Positions 8,310 to 16,176 of a DNA stretch of 21,438 nt are shown here, piece after piece. The notes beneath the pieces are model-generated. The model worked only from the letters and a program-made list of their open reading frames with translations. It was not told the DNA's origin and ran no database searches. The stretch is from an uncultured Clostridia bacterium (GTDB lineage Bacteria; Bacillota; Clostridia; TANB77; CAG-508): NCBI GenBank assembly GCA_934183045.1, contig CAKPRW010000018.1:1-21438 (forward strand), in the 5' to 3' direction. The number at the start of each line of letters is the position of its first letter. Positions within the stretch are counted from its first letter, which is position 1. The position numbers and the translations under genes are program-made.

Positions 8310-10430
8310 TTAATCTAGTAGTTTAAAGTCTACTTGTCTTAATAGTTTATTTGCTTTGTCTACTCTAATTTTTACTTTGTCTCCAATTTTATAAATTTTA
8401 TTAGTTCTCTCTCCTATTAAGTGTTTTCTTTCTTCATCATAAATGAAATATTCATCCCCTAAATTTTCAAATCTTATTAATCCTTCTACAGTATTTTCTA
8501 GCTCTACAAACATACCAAAAGATGTTATTGATGATACTATTCCTTCATATTCTTCTCCTATCTTACCTTCCATATATTCTGCCTTTTTAATATCTTCTGC
8601 ATCTCTTTCTACTTTTGTCGCTATTTTTTCTCTTTCTGATGATTGTTTTGCTCTTTCTTCTGCCTGTTCTTTATATTTTTCTATAAATTTTTCTTGAACG
8701 TCATAATTTTCTTCCAAATATTTAGAAATAATTCTATGGATAAATAAATCTGGATATCTTCTAATTGGAGATGTAAAATGGCAGTAATATTTACTAGCAA
8801 TTCCAAAATGTCCTTTATTTTCCGCTTCATACCTTGCAACTTTTAAAGTTCTTAATACTAAATTTGATACTACCTTTTCCTCTTCTTTTCCTTTGATTTC
8901 TTCTAATATTTTTGAAAATTCTTTAGGATAAATATTGTCTTTATTAGCTTTAATTTTTAGCCCAAAATTAAATAGAAATTTATTTAATTCTTGTACTTTC
9001 TCTAAATCAGGTTCTTCATGTACACGATATATAAAAGGTGCATCCAACCAGTAAAATTTTTCTGCAATTGTTTCATTTGCTGTTAACATGAATTGTTCTA
9101 TAATTTCATTTGCAAATGTAGTTTCATATTTAGATATGTTAGTTACTTTTCCATCTATATCCAAATCTATCTTACTTTCTGGAATATCTAAATTTAGATA
9201 GCCCTGTTCCATCCTTTTATTCTTTAAAATGTGTGCTAATTCTTCCATCAATTTAAAATCTTGTATATATGCTTCATATCTTTTTAATGTTTTCTTATCT
9301 GAACCATCAATAATTTTTTGAACATCTGTATAGCTCATTCTTTCTGTAACATTTATTATTGCTTTGTATACTTCTGCTGATACTACTTTTCCTTTATCAT
9401 CTATCTCCATACTACAAGACAATGTAAATCTATCTTCTCCTGCATTTAAACTACATATTCCATTTGATAGTTCTCTTGGTAACATTGGAATAACTCTTCC
9501 TAGCATATATATACTAGTTCCTCTAATTAATGCTTCTCTATCTAATAAGCTATTTTCTTTTACATAGTAACTAACATCAGCTATATGAACATCTAATTTA
9601 TAATTTCCATTTTCCAATTCTTCTACTCTTACAGCATCATCTAAATCTTTTGCATCTTCACCATCTATTGTAAATATAATTTTGTCTCTTAAATCCACAC
9701 GATTTGGAATATCTTTTTTGTCAACTTTATTTCCGCATTTCTTCGCTTCTTCTACTACTTGTTCTGGAAATGTTGATGGTAAATCATATTCTTTTATTAA
9801 AGATAACATATCTACTCCAGCCTCGTTTACATTTCCTAAAATCTCTATTATTTTACCCTCAGCTTTTTTACCTTTTTGCGGATATTTAGTTATTTTTACT
9901 AATACTTTATGATTATTTCTTGCTTTGCCCATATCTTTTTTGGCAATATAAATATCTGTACCAAAACTTTTATCATCTGGTACTACAAAACCAAATGTTT
10001 TGTTATTTTGAAAAATTCCTACTACCGTATCTTTTTCATGCTTTAGAATTTTTACAATTTTGCCTTCGGCTCTTTTTACCTTATTTTTTTCTTCAATGAT
10101 TTCAATTAAAACTCTATCTCCATTTAAGGAATTCAAAGAATTTTCCTTAGTAATGTAAATTTCATCTTCCTGTCCTTCAATTTTCACAAATCCGAACCCT
10201 TTTGGATTTTTACGATAAGTACCGTCATAATAAACTTTATCTACTAATTTATATCTATTTTTTCTGTTTTTTTGAATTTTAAACTCTAATTCTAATTCTC
10301 CTAAAATTTCAAGTAATGTATTGTATTCATTTTTAGGGACTTTCATTATCATTGCTATTTCTTTAGCTTTCAGCGGTACATAATCCTCATCATTCATTAA
10401 ATCTAATACTTTTTGTTTTTTCTCTTCCAT
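8310..10430 (-). CDS. rnr: Ribonuclease R
   Basis: Processive 3'-5' exoribonuclease that degrades structured RNA and acts in mRNA and rRNA turnover and in trans-translation. It has 706 residues, a standard length. Order of domains: N-terminal winged helix (about 1-60), two cold-shock OB domains (about 66-200, with KNPKGFGFVKIEG and NNKTFGFVVPDD), the RNB catalytic domain (about 245-570) and a C-terminal S1 domain (GEEYEGIVSSITSFGMFVELENTVEGLI). The four metal-binding Asp are visible in IDGEDAKDLDDA (Asp256, 262, 264 and 265). The RNB end signature HFTSPIRRYPDLFIHR is present. The ATG follows GAGAGG. It lies after secG, as in many Firmicutes. smpB, often next, is absent here because the convergent ger operon follows. 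Confidence 0.96.
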   Translation of the reverse strand: MEEKKQKVLDLMNDEDYVPLKAKEIAMIMKVPKNEYNTLLEILGELELEFKIQKNRKNRYKLVDKVYYDGTYRKNPKGFGFVKIEGQEDEIYITKENSLNSLNGDRVLIEIIEEKNKVKRAEGKIVKILKHEKDTVVGIFQNNKTFGFVVPDDKSFGTDIYIAKKDMGKARNNHKVLVKITKYPQKGKKAEGKIIEILGNVNEAGVDMLSLIKEYDLPSTFPEQVVEEAKKCGNKVDKKDIPNRVDLRDKIIFTIDGEDAKDLDDAVRVEELENGNYKLDVHIADVSYYVKENSLLDREALIRGTSIYMLGRVIPMLPRELSNGICSLNAGEDRFTLSCSMEIDDKGKVVSAEVYKAIINVTERMSYTDVQKIIDGSDKKTLKRYEAYIQDFKLMEELAHILKNKRMEQGYLNLDIPESKIDLDIDGKVTNISKYETTFANEIIEQFMLTANETIAEKFYWLDAPFIYRVHEEPDLEKVQELNKFLFNFGLKIKANKDNIYPKEFSKILEEIKGKEEEKVVSNLVLRTLKVARYEAENKGHFGIASKYYCHFTSPIRRYPDLFIHRIISKYLEENYDVQEKFIEKYKEQAEERAKQSSEREKIATKVERDAEDIKKAEYMEGKIGEEYEGIVSSITSFGMFVELENTVEGLIRFENLGDEYFIYDEERKHLIGERTNKIYKIGDKVKIRVDKANKLLRQVDFKLLD

Positions 10431-10497
10431 TATTAACCTCTCTTCAATTTTAATATTGTTATTCTTTTATTATAACTAATATTATAATTATATAACC

Positions 10498-10531
10498 AAA
10501 AAGGGCTAGTTTTTATAAAAACCGCCCCCTA
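10498..10531 (-). terminator. Terminator or attenuator between secG and rnr
   Basis: On the minus strand, GGGCGGTTTTT pairs with AAAAACTAGCCC (one bulged base) and runs into five T. It starts about 12 bases after the secG stop. It would limit read-through from secG into rnr, so rnr may be partly attenuated or use its own promoter. Confidence 0.65.
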
Positions 10532-10542
10532 TTATTATATTT

Positions 10543-10791
10543 CTATGCCATATATACTATTCCTAATGCAATTGTTAATATTACAAATACTACTGATAAT
10601 ATTATTGTCCATCTTTTTTGTTTTCCTTCTTTTGTTCTACCTTTATTTTTTTCATAGAAATTATTTGTTGATGAACCCGTTATTGTTGAAGATAATCCAG
10701 CATCTTCTTTAGATTGGATTAATGTTAGTATAATTAACATTAATGATACTATTATATAAATTACTATTAGTATCCATTTTGCTATTTCCAT
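10543..10791 (-). CDS. secG: Protein translocase subunit SecG
   Basis: Small membrane subunit of the SecYEG export channel; it stimulates SecA-driven translocation. The protein has 82 residues with two transmembrane helices (AKWILIVIYIIVSLMLIILTLIQS and KRWTIILSVVFVILTIALGIVYM). Between them is the family loop QSKEDAGLSSTITGSSTNNFYEKNKGRTKEG, with the Gly/Ser-rich core typical of SecG. The start follows GAGGAGGA at ideal spacing. A clear promoter lies at 10833-10861. The secG-rnr order is the common Firmicute arrangement. Confidence 0.93.
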   Translation of the reverse strand: MEIAKWILIVIYIIVSLMLIILTLIQSKEDAGLSSTITGSSTNNFYEKNKGRTKEGKQKRWTIILSVVFVILTIALGIVYMA

Positions 10792-10832
10792 TTATAATTC
10801 CTCCTCACGGTTTTTCTCTTTTTTACTTAGGT

Positions 10833-10861
10833 ATTGTAACATACATTTATATAAAATGCAA
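10833..10861 (-). promoter_or_regulatory. Sigma-A promoter of secG
   Basis: TTGCAT (10861-10856) and TACAAT (10838-10833) are 17 bases apart, with an extended -10 (TGTTACAAT). The leader is about 35-40 bases. Confidence 0.65.
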
Positions 10862-10882
10862 ATATTTTTAAATACTTCAATC

Positions 10883-11561
10883 TCATTTTTTTAAAATACA
10901 CCATGTACCAACTGGTTCCGGCCAATCTTTGAATATCATTTCTTCTTTTGTAATTGGATGTTGTATAGTAAGTTCATATGCCCATAATGCAATTTGTTTT
11001 CCTTTACCCCTTGTCCCATATTTTTGATCTCCAAAAATGCTATGACCAGAATTTGCAAGTTGAACTCTTATTTGATGGTGTCTACCTGTATGTAAATTTA
11101 CTTTTACTAAGCTTAAGTCTTTTACTTCATTATATTTCAACACTTCATAATCTAATTTGGCTAATTTGGCATTTTTCTTATCTTTATCTACAACTTTACT
11201 AATATTATTTCTTTCATCTTTATATAAGTAATCTTCTAAAATGCCGTTTTTCATTTTCTATTTTTCCATCAACAACAGCTAAATACTTCTTCTTAAAAAC
11301 CTTCTCTCTTACTTGATTACTTAATCTAGAAGCTGCTTTTGAAGTTTTAGCAAAAACCATAACTCCTCCAACAGGTCTATCTAATCTATGAACCAAGCCT
11401 AGATAAACATTTCCAGGCTTATTATATTTTTTCTTAATATATTGCTTAATCATAGTTAGCATATCAATATCACCGGTTTTATCTGCTTGTGACGGAATAT
11501 TAGGCTTCTTTTCAACAACAATTATATGATTATCTTCATAAATCACTTTCAAATTTTCCAT
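10883..11561 (-). CDS. RluA/RluD-family pseudouridine synthase with one CGG +1 recoding site
   Basis: Converts uridine to pseudouridine in rRNA or tRNA; the target base is not deducible. Read with a +1 shift at 11246 it has 225 residues. The catalytic motif HRLDRPVGG holds the essential Asp61. Downstream signatures are KKYLAVVDG, GILEDYLYKD, VNLHTGRHHQIRVQLANSGHSIFGDQKYG and the C-terminal LWAYELTIQHPITKE. No S4 domain precedes it, so it is a short Rlu type. The frame is broken at GAA AAA CGG CAT TTT; dropping C gives GAA AAA GGC ATT TTA and restores the conserved GxLEDYL element. The two halves overlap by 35 bases in different frames, and neither alone makes a full domain. The ATG follows AAAGGAGA, which touches the left arm of the 146-bp inverted-repeat element. 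Confidence 0.87.
11243..11246 (-). other. CGG-C +1 recoding site 5 (pseudouridine synthase)
   Basis: In-frame CGG (codon 106) preceded by AAA and followed by C. Skipping the first C yields GGC, glycine, in GILEDYL. This is the only one of the five sites whose fourth base is C rather than A. The unshifted frame stops after ten more codons. Confidence 0.72.
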
Positions 11562-11574
11562 TAATCTCTCCTTT

Positions 11575-11720
11575 GATAATGGGGACGCGCCCCTTGGTCG
11601 CGCTTAGTCCGCAAATATGTTATTTTGTAATAATTTACCGATTAACAATAAAAACATCTTATTTAATAATAATCACTGATTAATAATGAAAACACGACCA
11701 AGGGGCGCGTCCCCATTATC
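11575..11720. repeat. 146-bp element with perfect 26-bp terminal inverted repeats (REPIN/MITE-like)
   Basis: The arm at 11575-11600 (GATAATGGGGACGCGCCCC...) is the exact reverse complement of the arm at 11695-11720. The arms are strikingly GC-rich in an AT-rich window, and each holds its own small palindrome, GGGG-ACGCG-CCCC. The AT-rich core has two diverged direct copies of GATTAACAATAAAAACA (about 11640 and 11679). The left arm abuts the pseudouridine synthase Shine-Dalgarno sequence, and the right arm contains the methyltransferase stop codon. No protein is encoded. A clean target duplication is not visible (TTT at most). It may be a paired REP element mobilised in trans by an IS200-like enzyme; that is inference. 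Confidence 0.8.
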
Positions 11721-12582
11721 TTTCCCAACGTCCATAGATTCCACAAGGTAATACTAATTTGGAATCTTCCATTGGAATCCCTATTTCTCCTGATTCTAGT
11801 TTTCCTTTATGCTGTTTTCCAACTGTTAAATTTAAAATGTTTTTTAATACTGTGCTTGAAATTCCAGTTGTGTAAGAGTTGATTAAGAAAAATAGTGGCT
11901 TTTCTGATAATACTTGTGTACACAATTCTACTAAATCATAGATGTTTTCTTCAAATTGCCATACTTCACCTTTTGCACCTCTCCCATATGATGGCGGATC
12001 CATTATTATAGCATCATATTTGTTTCCACGTCTTATTTCTCTATTTACAAATTTTACAACGTCATCTACAATGAATCTAACTGGTCTATCTTGTAATCCT
12101 GATGATGCAACATTTTCTTTAGCCCATGTTGTCATTCCTTTTGAGCTATCTACATGACAAACAGATGCACCAGCAGATAAACAAGCTACTGTAGCCCCTC
12201 CTGTATAAGCAAATAAGTTCAATACTTTTATCTCTCTTTTTTCTGATTTTATTTTATTTATCATCCAATCCCAATTAACTGCTTGTTCTGGAAATAATCC
12301 TGTATGTTTAAATCCCATAGGTTTAATATTAAATGTTAAATTTTTATAATGAATTTGCCATTGTTTAGGCATTTTCTTATTAAATTCCCATGAACCTCCA
12401 CCAGTTTTGCTTCTATGATATGTTGCATTTATTTTTTTCCATTTATCAGGAAAACTTTTATTTTTCCACACTATTTGTGGGTCTGGTCTAGATAATACTA
12501 CATTACCCCATCTTTCTAATTTTTGACCATTTGCCATATCTAATATTTTATATTCTTTCCATTCATCTGCAAGTTTCATCAT
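11716..12582 (-). CDS. Class I SAM-dependent methyltransferase, RlmI/RlmK-like (rRNA methylation family)
   Basis: Probable nucleic-acid methyltransferase related to the 23S rRNA enzymes RlmI/RlmK; substrate unproven. It has 288 residues. The N-terminal part includes FKHTGLFPEQAVNWDW, typical of the family. The SAM-binding motif I is LNLFAYTGGATVA (121-133), the acidic ribose-binding residue is Asp145 (CHVDSS), and the catalytic motif IV is DPPSYGRG (195-202). No PUA domain is present at the N terminus, unlike full RlmI. The start is the first of two adjacent ATGs after GGGGAGAG. The stop codon TAA lies inside the right arm of the inverted-repeat element, so that element probably landed at the very end of the gene. 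Confidence 0.87.
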   Translation of the reverse strand: MMKLADEWKEYKILDMANGQKLERWGNVVLSRPDPQIVWKNKSFPDKWKKINATYHRSKTGGGSWEFNKKMPKQWQIHYKNLTFNIKPMGFKHTGLFPEQAVNWDWMINKIKSEKREIKVLNLFAYTGGATVACLSAGASVCHVDSSKGMTTWAKENVASSGLQDRPVRFIVDDVVKFVNREIRRGNKYDAIIMDPPSYGRGAKGEVWQFEENIYDLVELCTQVLSEKPLFFLINSYTTGISSTVLKNILNLTVGKQHKGKLESGEIGIPMEDSKLVLPCGIYGRWER

Positions 12583-12650
12583 AATTTTAAAATCTCTCCC
12601 CTATAATTTTTGATATAAAAAAATAATACCATCATTATTTAGATAGTACT

Positions 12651-12679
12651 ATTTTACCATATTATATTAAATTTTCCAA
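12651..12679 (-). promoter_or_regulatory. Probable sigma-A promoter of the methyltransferase gene
   Basis: TTGGAA (12679-12674) and TAAAAT (12656-12651) are separated by 17 bases. The leader of about 60 bases contains a weak AT-rich stem followed by seven T (about 12613-12640), which could be an attenuator. Confidence 0.5.
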
Positions 12680-12730
12680 TACATTTATCTTCTAACAAAT
12701 ATTTATTAATGTATAACTTTATTTTTGATA

Positions 12731-12940
12731 CTATATATTTTGCAATATTTGCATGAAGCTATAAATCATAATTATATTTACAATAGAAAACATTACAAAT
12801 GTAATAACAACTGTTGTTAATAATTTATGATCTTGAATTTTTTTTAACAACCTACTTGTCCATTTTTCTTCCTCTTTTTGTATCTTATTAAAATTTGTAT
12901 TGTAATTAATCTTAAAGAATACATCTTTTGTATATTCCAT
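12731..12940 (-). CDS. Small membrane protein of unknown function
   Basis: A 69-residue protein with a charged N-terminal part (MEYTKDVFFKINYNTNFNKIQKEEEKWTSRLLKKIQDHK) and one C-terminal transmembrane helix (LLTTVVITFVMFSIVNIIMIYSFMQIL). The ATG follows GGGGGAG at good spacing, which supports it as a real gene. It lies alone between the methyltransferase gene and a divergent small gene. I do not recognise the family. A tail-anchored or single-pass topology with a cytoplasmic N terminus is likely from the charge distribution. Confidence 0.65.
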   Translation of the reverse strand: MEYTKDVFFKINYNTNFNKIQKEEEKWTSRLLKKIQDHKLLTTVVITFVMFSIVNIIMIYSFMQILQNI

Positions 12941-13112
12941 AAAAACTCCCCCTATTTTTTATTTATATATATATATTCATAACCAAAAGATATATTACTA
13001 TTTTTTATAGTAATCGTTCGCGTGTTTTTACATATTCTTTTATTTTTATTACACTATCTAAAAAATTAGATAAAAATAAACATATATTAAATTACTACTT
13101 TAATTATTTGTA

Positions 13113-13140
13113 TTGCTTTTTATAATATTTTTGATATAAT
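13113..13140 (+). promoter_or_regulatory. Promoter of the 48-residue peptide gene
   Basis: TTGCTT (13113-13118) and TATAAT (13135-13140) are separated by 16 bases, with an extended -10 (TGATATAAT). A perfect 14-base palindrome, TGGGAAAATTCCCA (13157-13170), lies just downstream, near +10 to +24, and could be an operator or a leader hairpin. Confidence 0.6.
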
Positions 13141-13196
13141 AAAGTAACTATTAACTTGGGAAAATTCCCACCAGCTTTAGTAAGAGAGGTGTTCTT

Positions 13197-13343
13197 ATGA
13201 AAAAAGTAATTTTTATATTAGGAATAAGTAATCTAATTTTGGTTATACTTTATTACCTTAAGATTACAAAACCTGTCAAAGATAACTTCCCTAATGGATT
13301 TAAAGTTATCTCATCAATGCACCAAACCAAAAGAAGAGCATAG
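13197..13343 (+). CDS. Short membrane peptide (48 residues)
   Basis: The ATG at 13197 is preceded by AAGAGAGG at suitable spacing. The peptide is MKKVIFILGISNLILVILYY, a single hydrophobic helix, followed by a short polar tail with a basic end (HQTKRRA). A promoter, ribosome-binding site, stop codon and terminator all fit it closely, making a self-contained transcription unit of roughly 200 bases. Its stop codon lies in the loop region of the terminator hairpin. I do not recognise the family; a small regulatory or toxic membrane peptide, or the remnant of a larger gene, are all possible. The leader palindrome hints at regulation. Confidence 0.55.
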   Translation: MKKVIFILGISNLILVILYYLKITKPVKDNFPNGFKVISSMHQTKRRA

Positions 13344-13360
13344 AATGCTCTTCTTTTATT
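13329..13360. terminator. Strong, probably bidirectional intrinsic terminator
   Basis: A perfect 13-bp stem (AAAAGAAGAGCAT/ATGCTCTTCTTTT) with loop AGA is flanked by A-rich and T-rich sides. It overlaps the end of the 48-residue peptide gene on the plus strand and can also stop uvrC transcripts arriving on the minus strand. Confidence 0.8.
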
Positions 13361-13418
13361 TATATAATTCTGCCATAATTATAAACTTATATTAGTTAAG
13401 TATATATATCAATATTAT

Positions 13419-15209
13419 TTATGTGTTAATTTTATTTAATATATCATTTGCAAGTTTTTCTGTAATTCCTTTTACTTCCATTAATTCTTTAACATTAGCC
13501 TTTCTTAGCTGTTCTATACTACCAAATTTTTTCAATAAGGCTTGTTTTTTTACATTTCCTATTCCTGCAACTTCATCTAATTCTGATTTAGTAATTTGTT
13601 TATCTCTTACCTTTCTATGGTAAGTAATTGCAGTATCGTGAACTGTATCTTGAAATCTAGTAATAGCATTCATTAAATTTTCTGATATTTGAAGTTCGTT
13701 TCTATTTTCATCCATTAAAGCTCTAGTTTGGTGTTTATTATTTTTTACCATTCCAAATACGGGTATTTGTAAATTATATTTTTCAATTGCATTTTTAGTT
13801 GCTCTTATTTGAGTAATTCCTCCATCTGCAAATATAGCATCTGGTAATCTACCAAAACCACCATTTGGATTTTCTATAGAATGTTTCAACCTTCTTGTAA
13901 TAACTTCTTCCATACACTTAGGATCATCTTGTCCAATTACTGTCTTTATTTTGAATCTTCTAGATAAATTCTTTTTTATCACTCCATCTTGCATAACACA
14001 CATAGCAGCAACTACATATTCACCAGAAATATTTGAAATATCATAAGTTTCAATTTTCCTTGGTAATTTTTCTAACTGCAATACATCTTTTAATTCCAAT
14101 AAAATTTCACTTTTATCTTTTTCTTTATTTTCCAATGTTACTTTACTATTTAGTTCTGCCATTTCAACAAAACGTAACTTTTCACCTTTTTTTGGAGTCT
14201 TGATTTCCACTTTTTTACCTAAAATTGTGGATAACCACTTCTCAATTGCATCTTTATCATCAATTTCTTCTCTTATCATTATTTTATTTGGAATGTTAGG
14301 ATTATCTAAATAGTATTGTTTTATAAAACCAGATAATATTTCTTTATCATCCATGTCTCTTAAATCTTGATAGAAATAATGCTCTCTTCCTATCATTTTA
14401 CTACCACGCACAAAAAATATTTCTACACATACTTGCAATTCAGATTTTGCAATTCCAATAACATCAATGTTATTTTCTGATATATTAGAAACTTTTTGTT
14501 TTTCTGACACTCTATCAATAGCTTGCATCCTATCACGTATCTCTGCAGCCTTTTCAAAATTCATATTTTTTGATGCCTCTTCCATTTGCATCTTTAACTC
14601 TTTTAAAATTTTATCTGTTTTTCCTTCTAATAAGTCTAATATTTCATAAATTTGTTCCATATATTCTTCTCTTTTCACATATCCCATACATGGAGCCAAA
14701 CATCTATTAATATGATAATTTAGACATGGTCTTGTTCTTTCCTTCAAAGTCCTACATTGATGTATTTTATATTTCTGTTTTATAAAATTTAACATTTCTT
14801 TTGCGCTACCAGGATTAGCATAAGGGCCAAAGTATTTTGCTCCATCATTTATTACTCTTCTTGTTATATATACTCCTGGAAATTCTGCTTTTAAATCTAC
14901 TTTTATATATGGATATGTTTTATCATCTTTTAATAAAACATTAAATCTAGGTCTGTTTTTCTTTATTAAGTTACACTCTAAAATTAATGCTTCTGCTTCA
15001 TTATCTACTACAATATACTCAAAATGATCTATTAAACTTACCATTTTTTCTATTCTAGCTGTTTTATTATTTTTTCTGAAATATTGTCTAACTCTATTTT
15101 TTAAAGAAATTGCTTTCCCAACATATATAATATTATTATCTTTGTCTCTCATTATATAAACTCCCGGTTTTCCTGGAAGTTTTTTTAGTTCATCTTCTAT
15201 TATAAACAT
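13419..15209 (-). CDS. uvrC: UvrABC excinuclease subunit C
   Basis: Nuclease of nucleotide excision repair; it makes both incisions beside a lesion handed over by UvrB. Length 596 residues, normal for the family. Domains in order: GIY-YIG nuclease (PGKPGVYIMRDKDNNIIYVGKAISLKNRVRQYF, about 12-90) for the 3' cut, the Cys-rich region CRTLKERTRPCLNYHINRCLAPCMGY, the UVR UvrB-binding motif (KNMNFEKAAEIRDRMQAI), and the RNase H-like C nuclease domain (YDISNISGEYVVAAMCV, FADGGITQI). It ends with a tandem helix-hairpin-helix (DEVAGIGNVKKQALLKKFGSIEQL...VKGITEKLANDIL). The ATG follows AAGGTG. TATAAT at 15253-15248 just upstream may give it its own promoter; otherwise it is cotranscribed with the patatin gene 58 bases upstream. 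Confidence 0.97.
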   Translation of the reverse strand: MFIIEDELKKLPGKPGVYIMRDKDNNIIYVGKAISLKNRVRQYFRKNNKTARIEKMVSLIDHFEYIVVDNEAEALILECNLIKKNRPRFNVLLKDDKTYPYIKVDLKAEFPGVYITRRVINDGAKYFGPYANPGSAKEMLNFIKQKYKIHQCRTLKERTRPCLNYHINRCLAPCMGYVKREEYMEQIYEILDLLEGKTDKILKELKMQMEEASKNMNFEKAAEIRDRMQAIDRVSEKQKVSNISENNIDVIGIAKSELQVCVEIFFVRGSKMIGREHYFYQDLRDMDDKEILSGFIKQYYLDNPNIPNKIMIREEIDDKDAIEKWLSTILGKKVEIKTPKKGEKLRFVEMAELNSKVTLENKEKDKSEILLELKDVLQLEKLPRKIETYDISNISGEYVVAAMCVMQDGVIKKNLSRRFKIKTVIGQDDPKCMEEVITRRLKHSIENPNGGFGRLPDAIFADGGITQIRATKNAIEKYNLQIPVFGMVKNNKHQTRALMDENRNELQISENLMNAITRFQDTVHDTAITYHRKVRDKQITKSELDEVAGIGNVKKQALLKKFGSIEQLRKANVKELMEVKGITEKLANDILNKINT

Positions 15210-15267
15210 CTTATCACCTTAAAACATTGTTTATTAATTACAATAATATTATATCATATTTATCCAA

Positions 15268-16134
15268 CTAATAAAGCATTTCTTTTATTTCTTCTATTTT
15301 TCCAGCCATTGCTTTATAACCGTATTTATAACATTCATCTAATTTATCTACTTCAAGCAATCCAGTCTTATCAGTCTCTATTGTTAAAAGATAATCACTT
15401 TTTTGAATACTTTCCTCAGATATTTTATTTCCCATGATATCAATTGTTCTCATTGCAATGTCCATCATATTACTTTCATTATTAACATCATCTGCTTTAA
15501 AATTAATAGCAATAACTTTGTCCGCTCCTTGTTTTTTTACTTCTTCAACTGGAATGTTATCTAATACACCACCATCCAAGAATTTATGTTCTTTATATTC
15601 ACAAGGAGAAAAAACACAAGGAAAACTACTACTTGCTCTTACAGCCTTCCCAATTGATATATCTGTTATATAATATTTTTTATTCTTGCATTCATCTGGA
15701 ATTTGGTTTGTAAATACATATTTATGAGAATCTAATACATCAACCGAAGGTATTACTAAAGGCATTTTTTTTATATCTTGTATTCTTTTTATTCCTTTTT
15801 TTATTGCCAAATTATTATAAGCCTTTTCTATGCTTTCACCTGTTTTTAATCCATTCATACATACTTTTTTATTAAACATAAAATTACCTATTCCAGATAT
15901 AATTGGCGCTGATTCTATCTCTGCAATATCTTTTGCGTATCTTTTAAATAGTATGTATATATAATAAGGTGAATATCCCATAGCATATAAAGAGGCTACC
16001 AAAGCTCCTGAACTTGTACCTCCGATTATATCTACATTTATTTTACTATCCTCTAATGCACGCAATGCTCCTGCATGTGCTACTCCTCTTATTCCTCCAC
16101 CTGACAATGCAATTCCAAGCTTCACATTTAACAC
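15268..16134 (-). CDS. Patatin-like phospholipase
   Basis: Serine-aspartate dyad acyl hydrolase of the patatin (RssA-like) family; probably cytoplasmic, as no signal peptide is seen. The oxyanion-hole motif is GGGIRG (12-17), the nucleophile elbow is GTSSG (39-43, Ser41), and the catalytic Asp is in FLDGGVLDNIPV. ASSSFPCVFSP before it is also typical. Length 288 residues is usual for stand-alone bacterial members. The physiological lipid substrate is unknown. The start follows AGGAAGG. TTGTTT and TATATA spaced 17 bases apart within about 16150-16180 could be its promoter, placed right after the terminator of the upstream gene. Confidence 0.9.
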   Translation of the reverse strand: MLNVKLGIALSGGGIRGVAHAGALRALEDSKINVDIIGGTSSGALVASLYAMGYSPYYIYILFKRYAKDIAEIESAPIISGIGNFMFNKKVCMNGLKTGESIEKAYNNLAIKKGIKRIQDIKKMPLVIPSVDVLDSHKYVFTNQIPDECKNKKYYITDISIGKAVRASSSFPCVFSPCEYKEHKFLDGGVLDNIPVEEVKKQGADKVIAINFKADDVNNESNMMDIAMRTIDIMGNKISEESIQKSDYLLTIETDKTGLLEVDKLDECYKYGYKAMAGKIEEIKEMLY

Positions 16135-16176
16135 CTTCCTTTTTTATAGTATATACTTTTTTATATGAATTTAAAC

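Noticed and set aside
8281..8330. CTAGATTA/TAATCTAG palindrome as an rnr terminator
   Set aside because: It overlaps the rnr stop codon but no T-run follows on the minus strand.
9364..9912. Open frames on the plus strand across rnr (and similar ones opposite uvrC, the WG gene and the surface proteins)
   Set aside because: They are antisense to well-supported conserved genes, lack ribosome-binding sites and show compositional shadows only.
10883..11254. A separate small gene starting at ATG 11252-11254, downstream of the pseudouridine synthase N-terminal half
   Set aside because: It has no ribosome-binding site of its own and begins in the middle of the Rlu fold. It is the C-terminal half of the same enzyme.
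13010..13030. ATCGTTCGCG as a possible LexA/SOS box near uvrC
   Set aside because: Only one half-site resembles a Gram-positive SOS box, it is over 2 kb from the uvrC start and on the wrong side of the gene.
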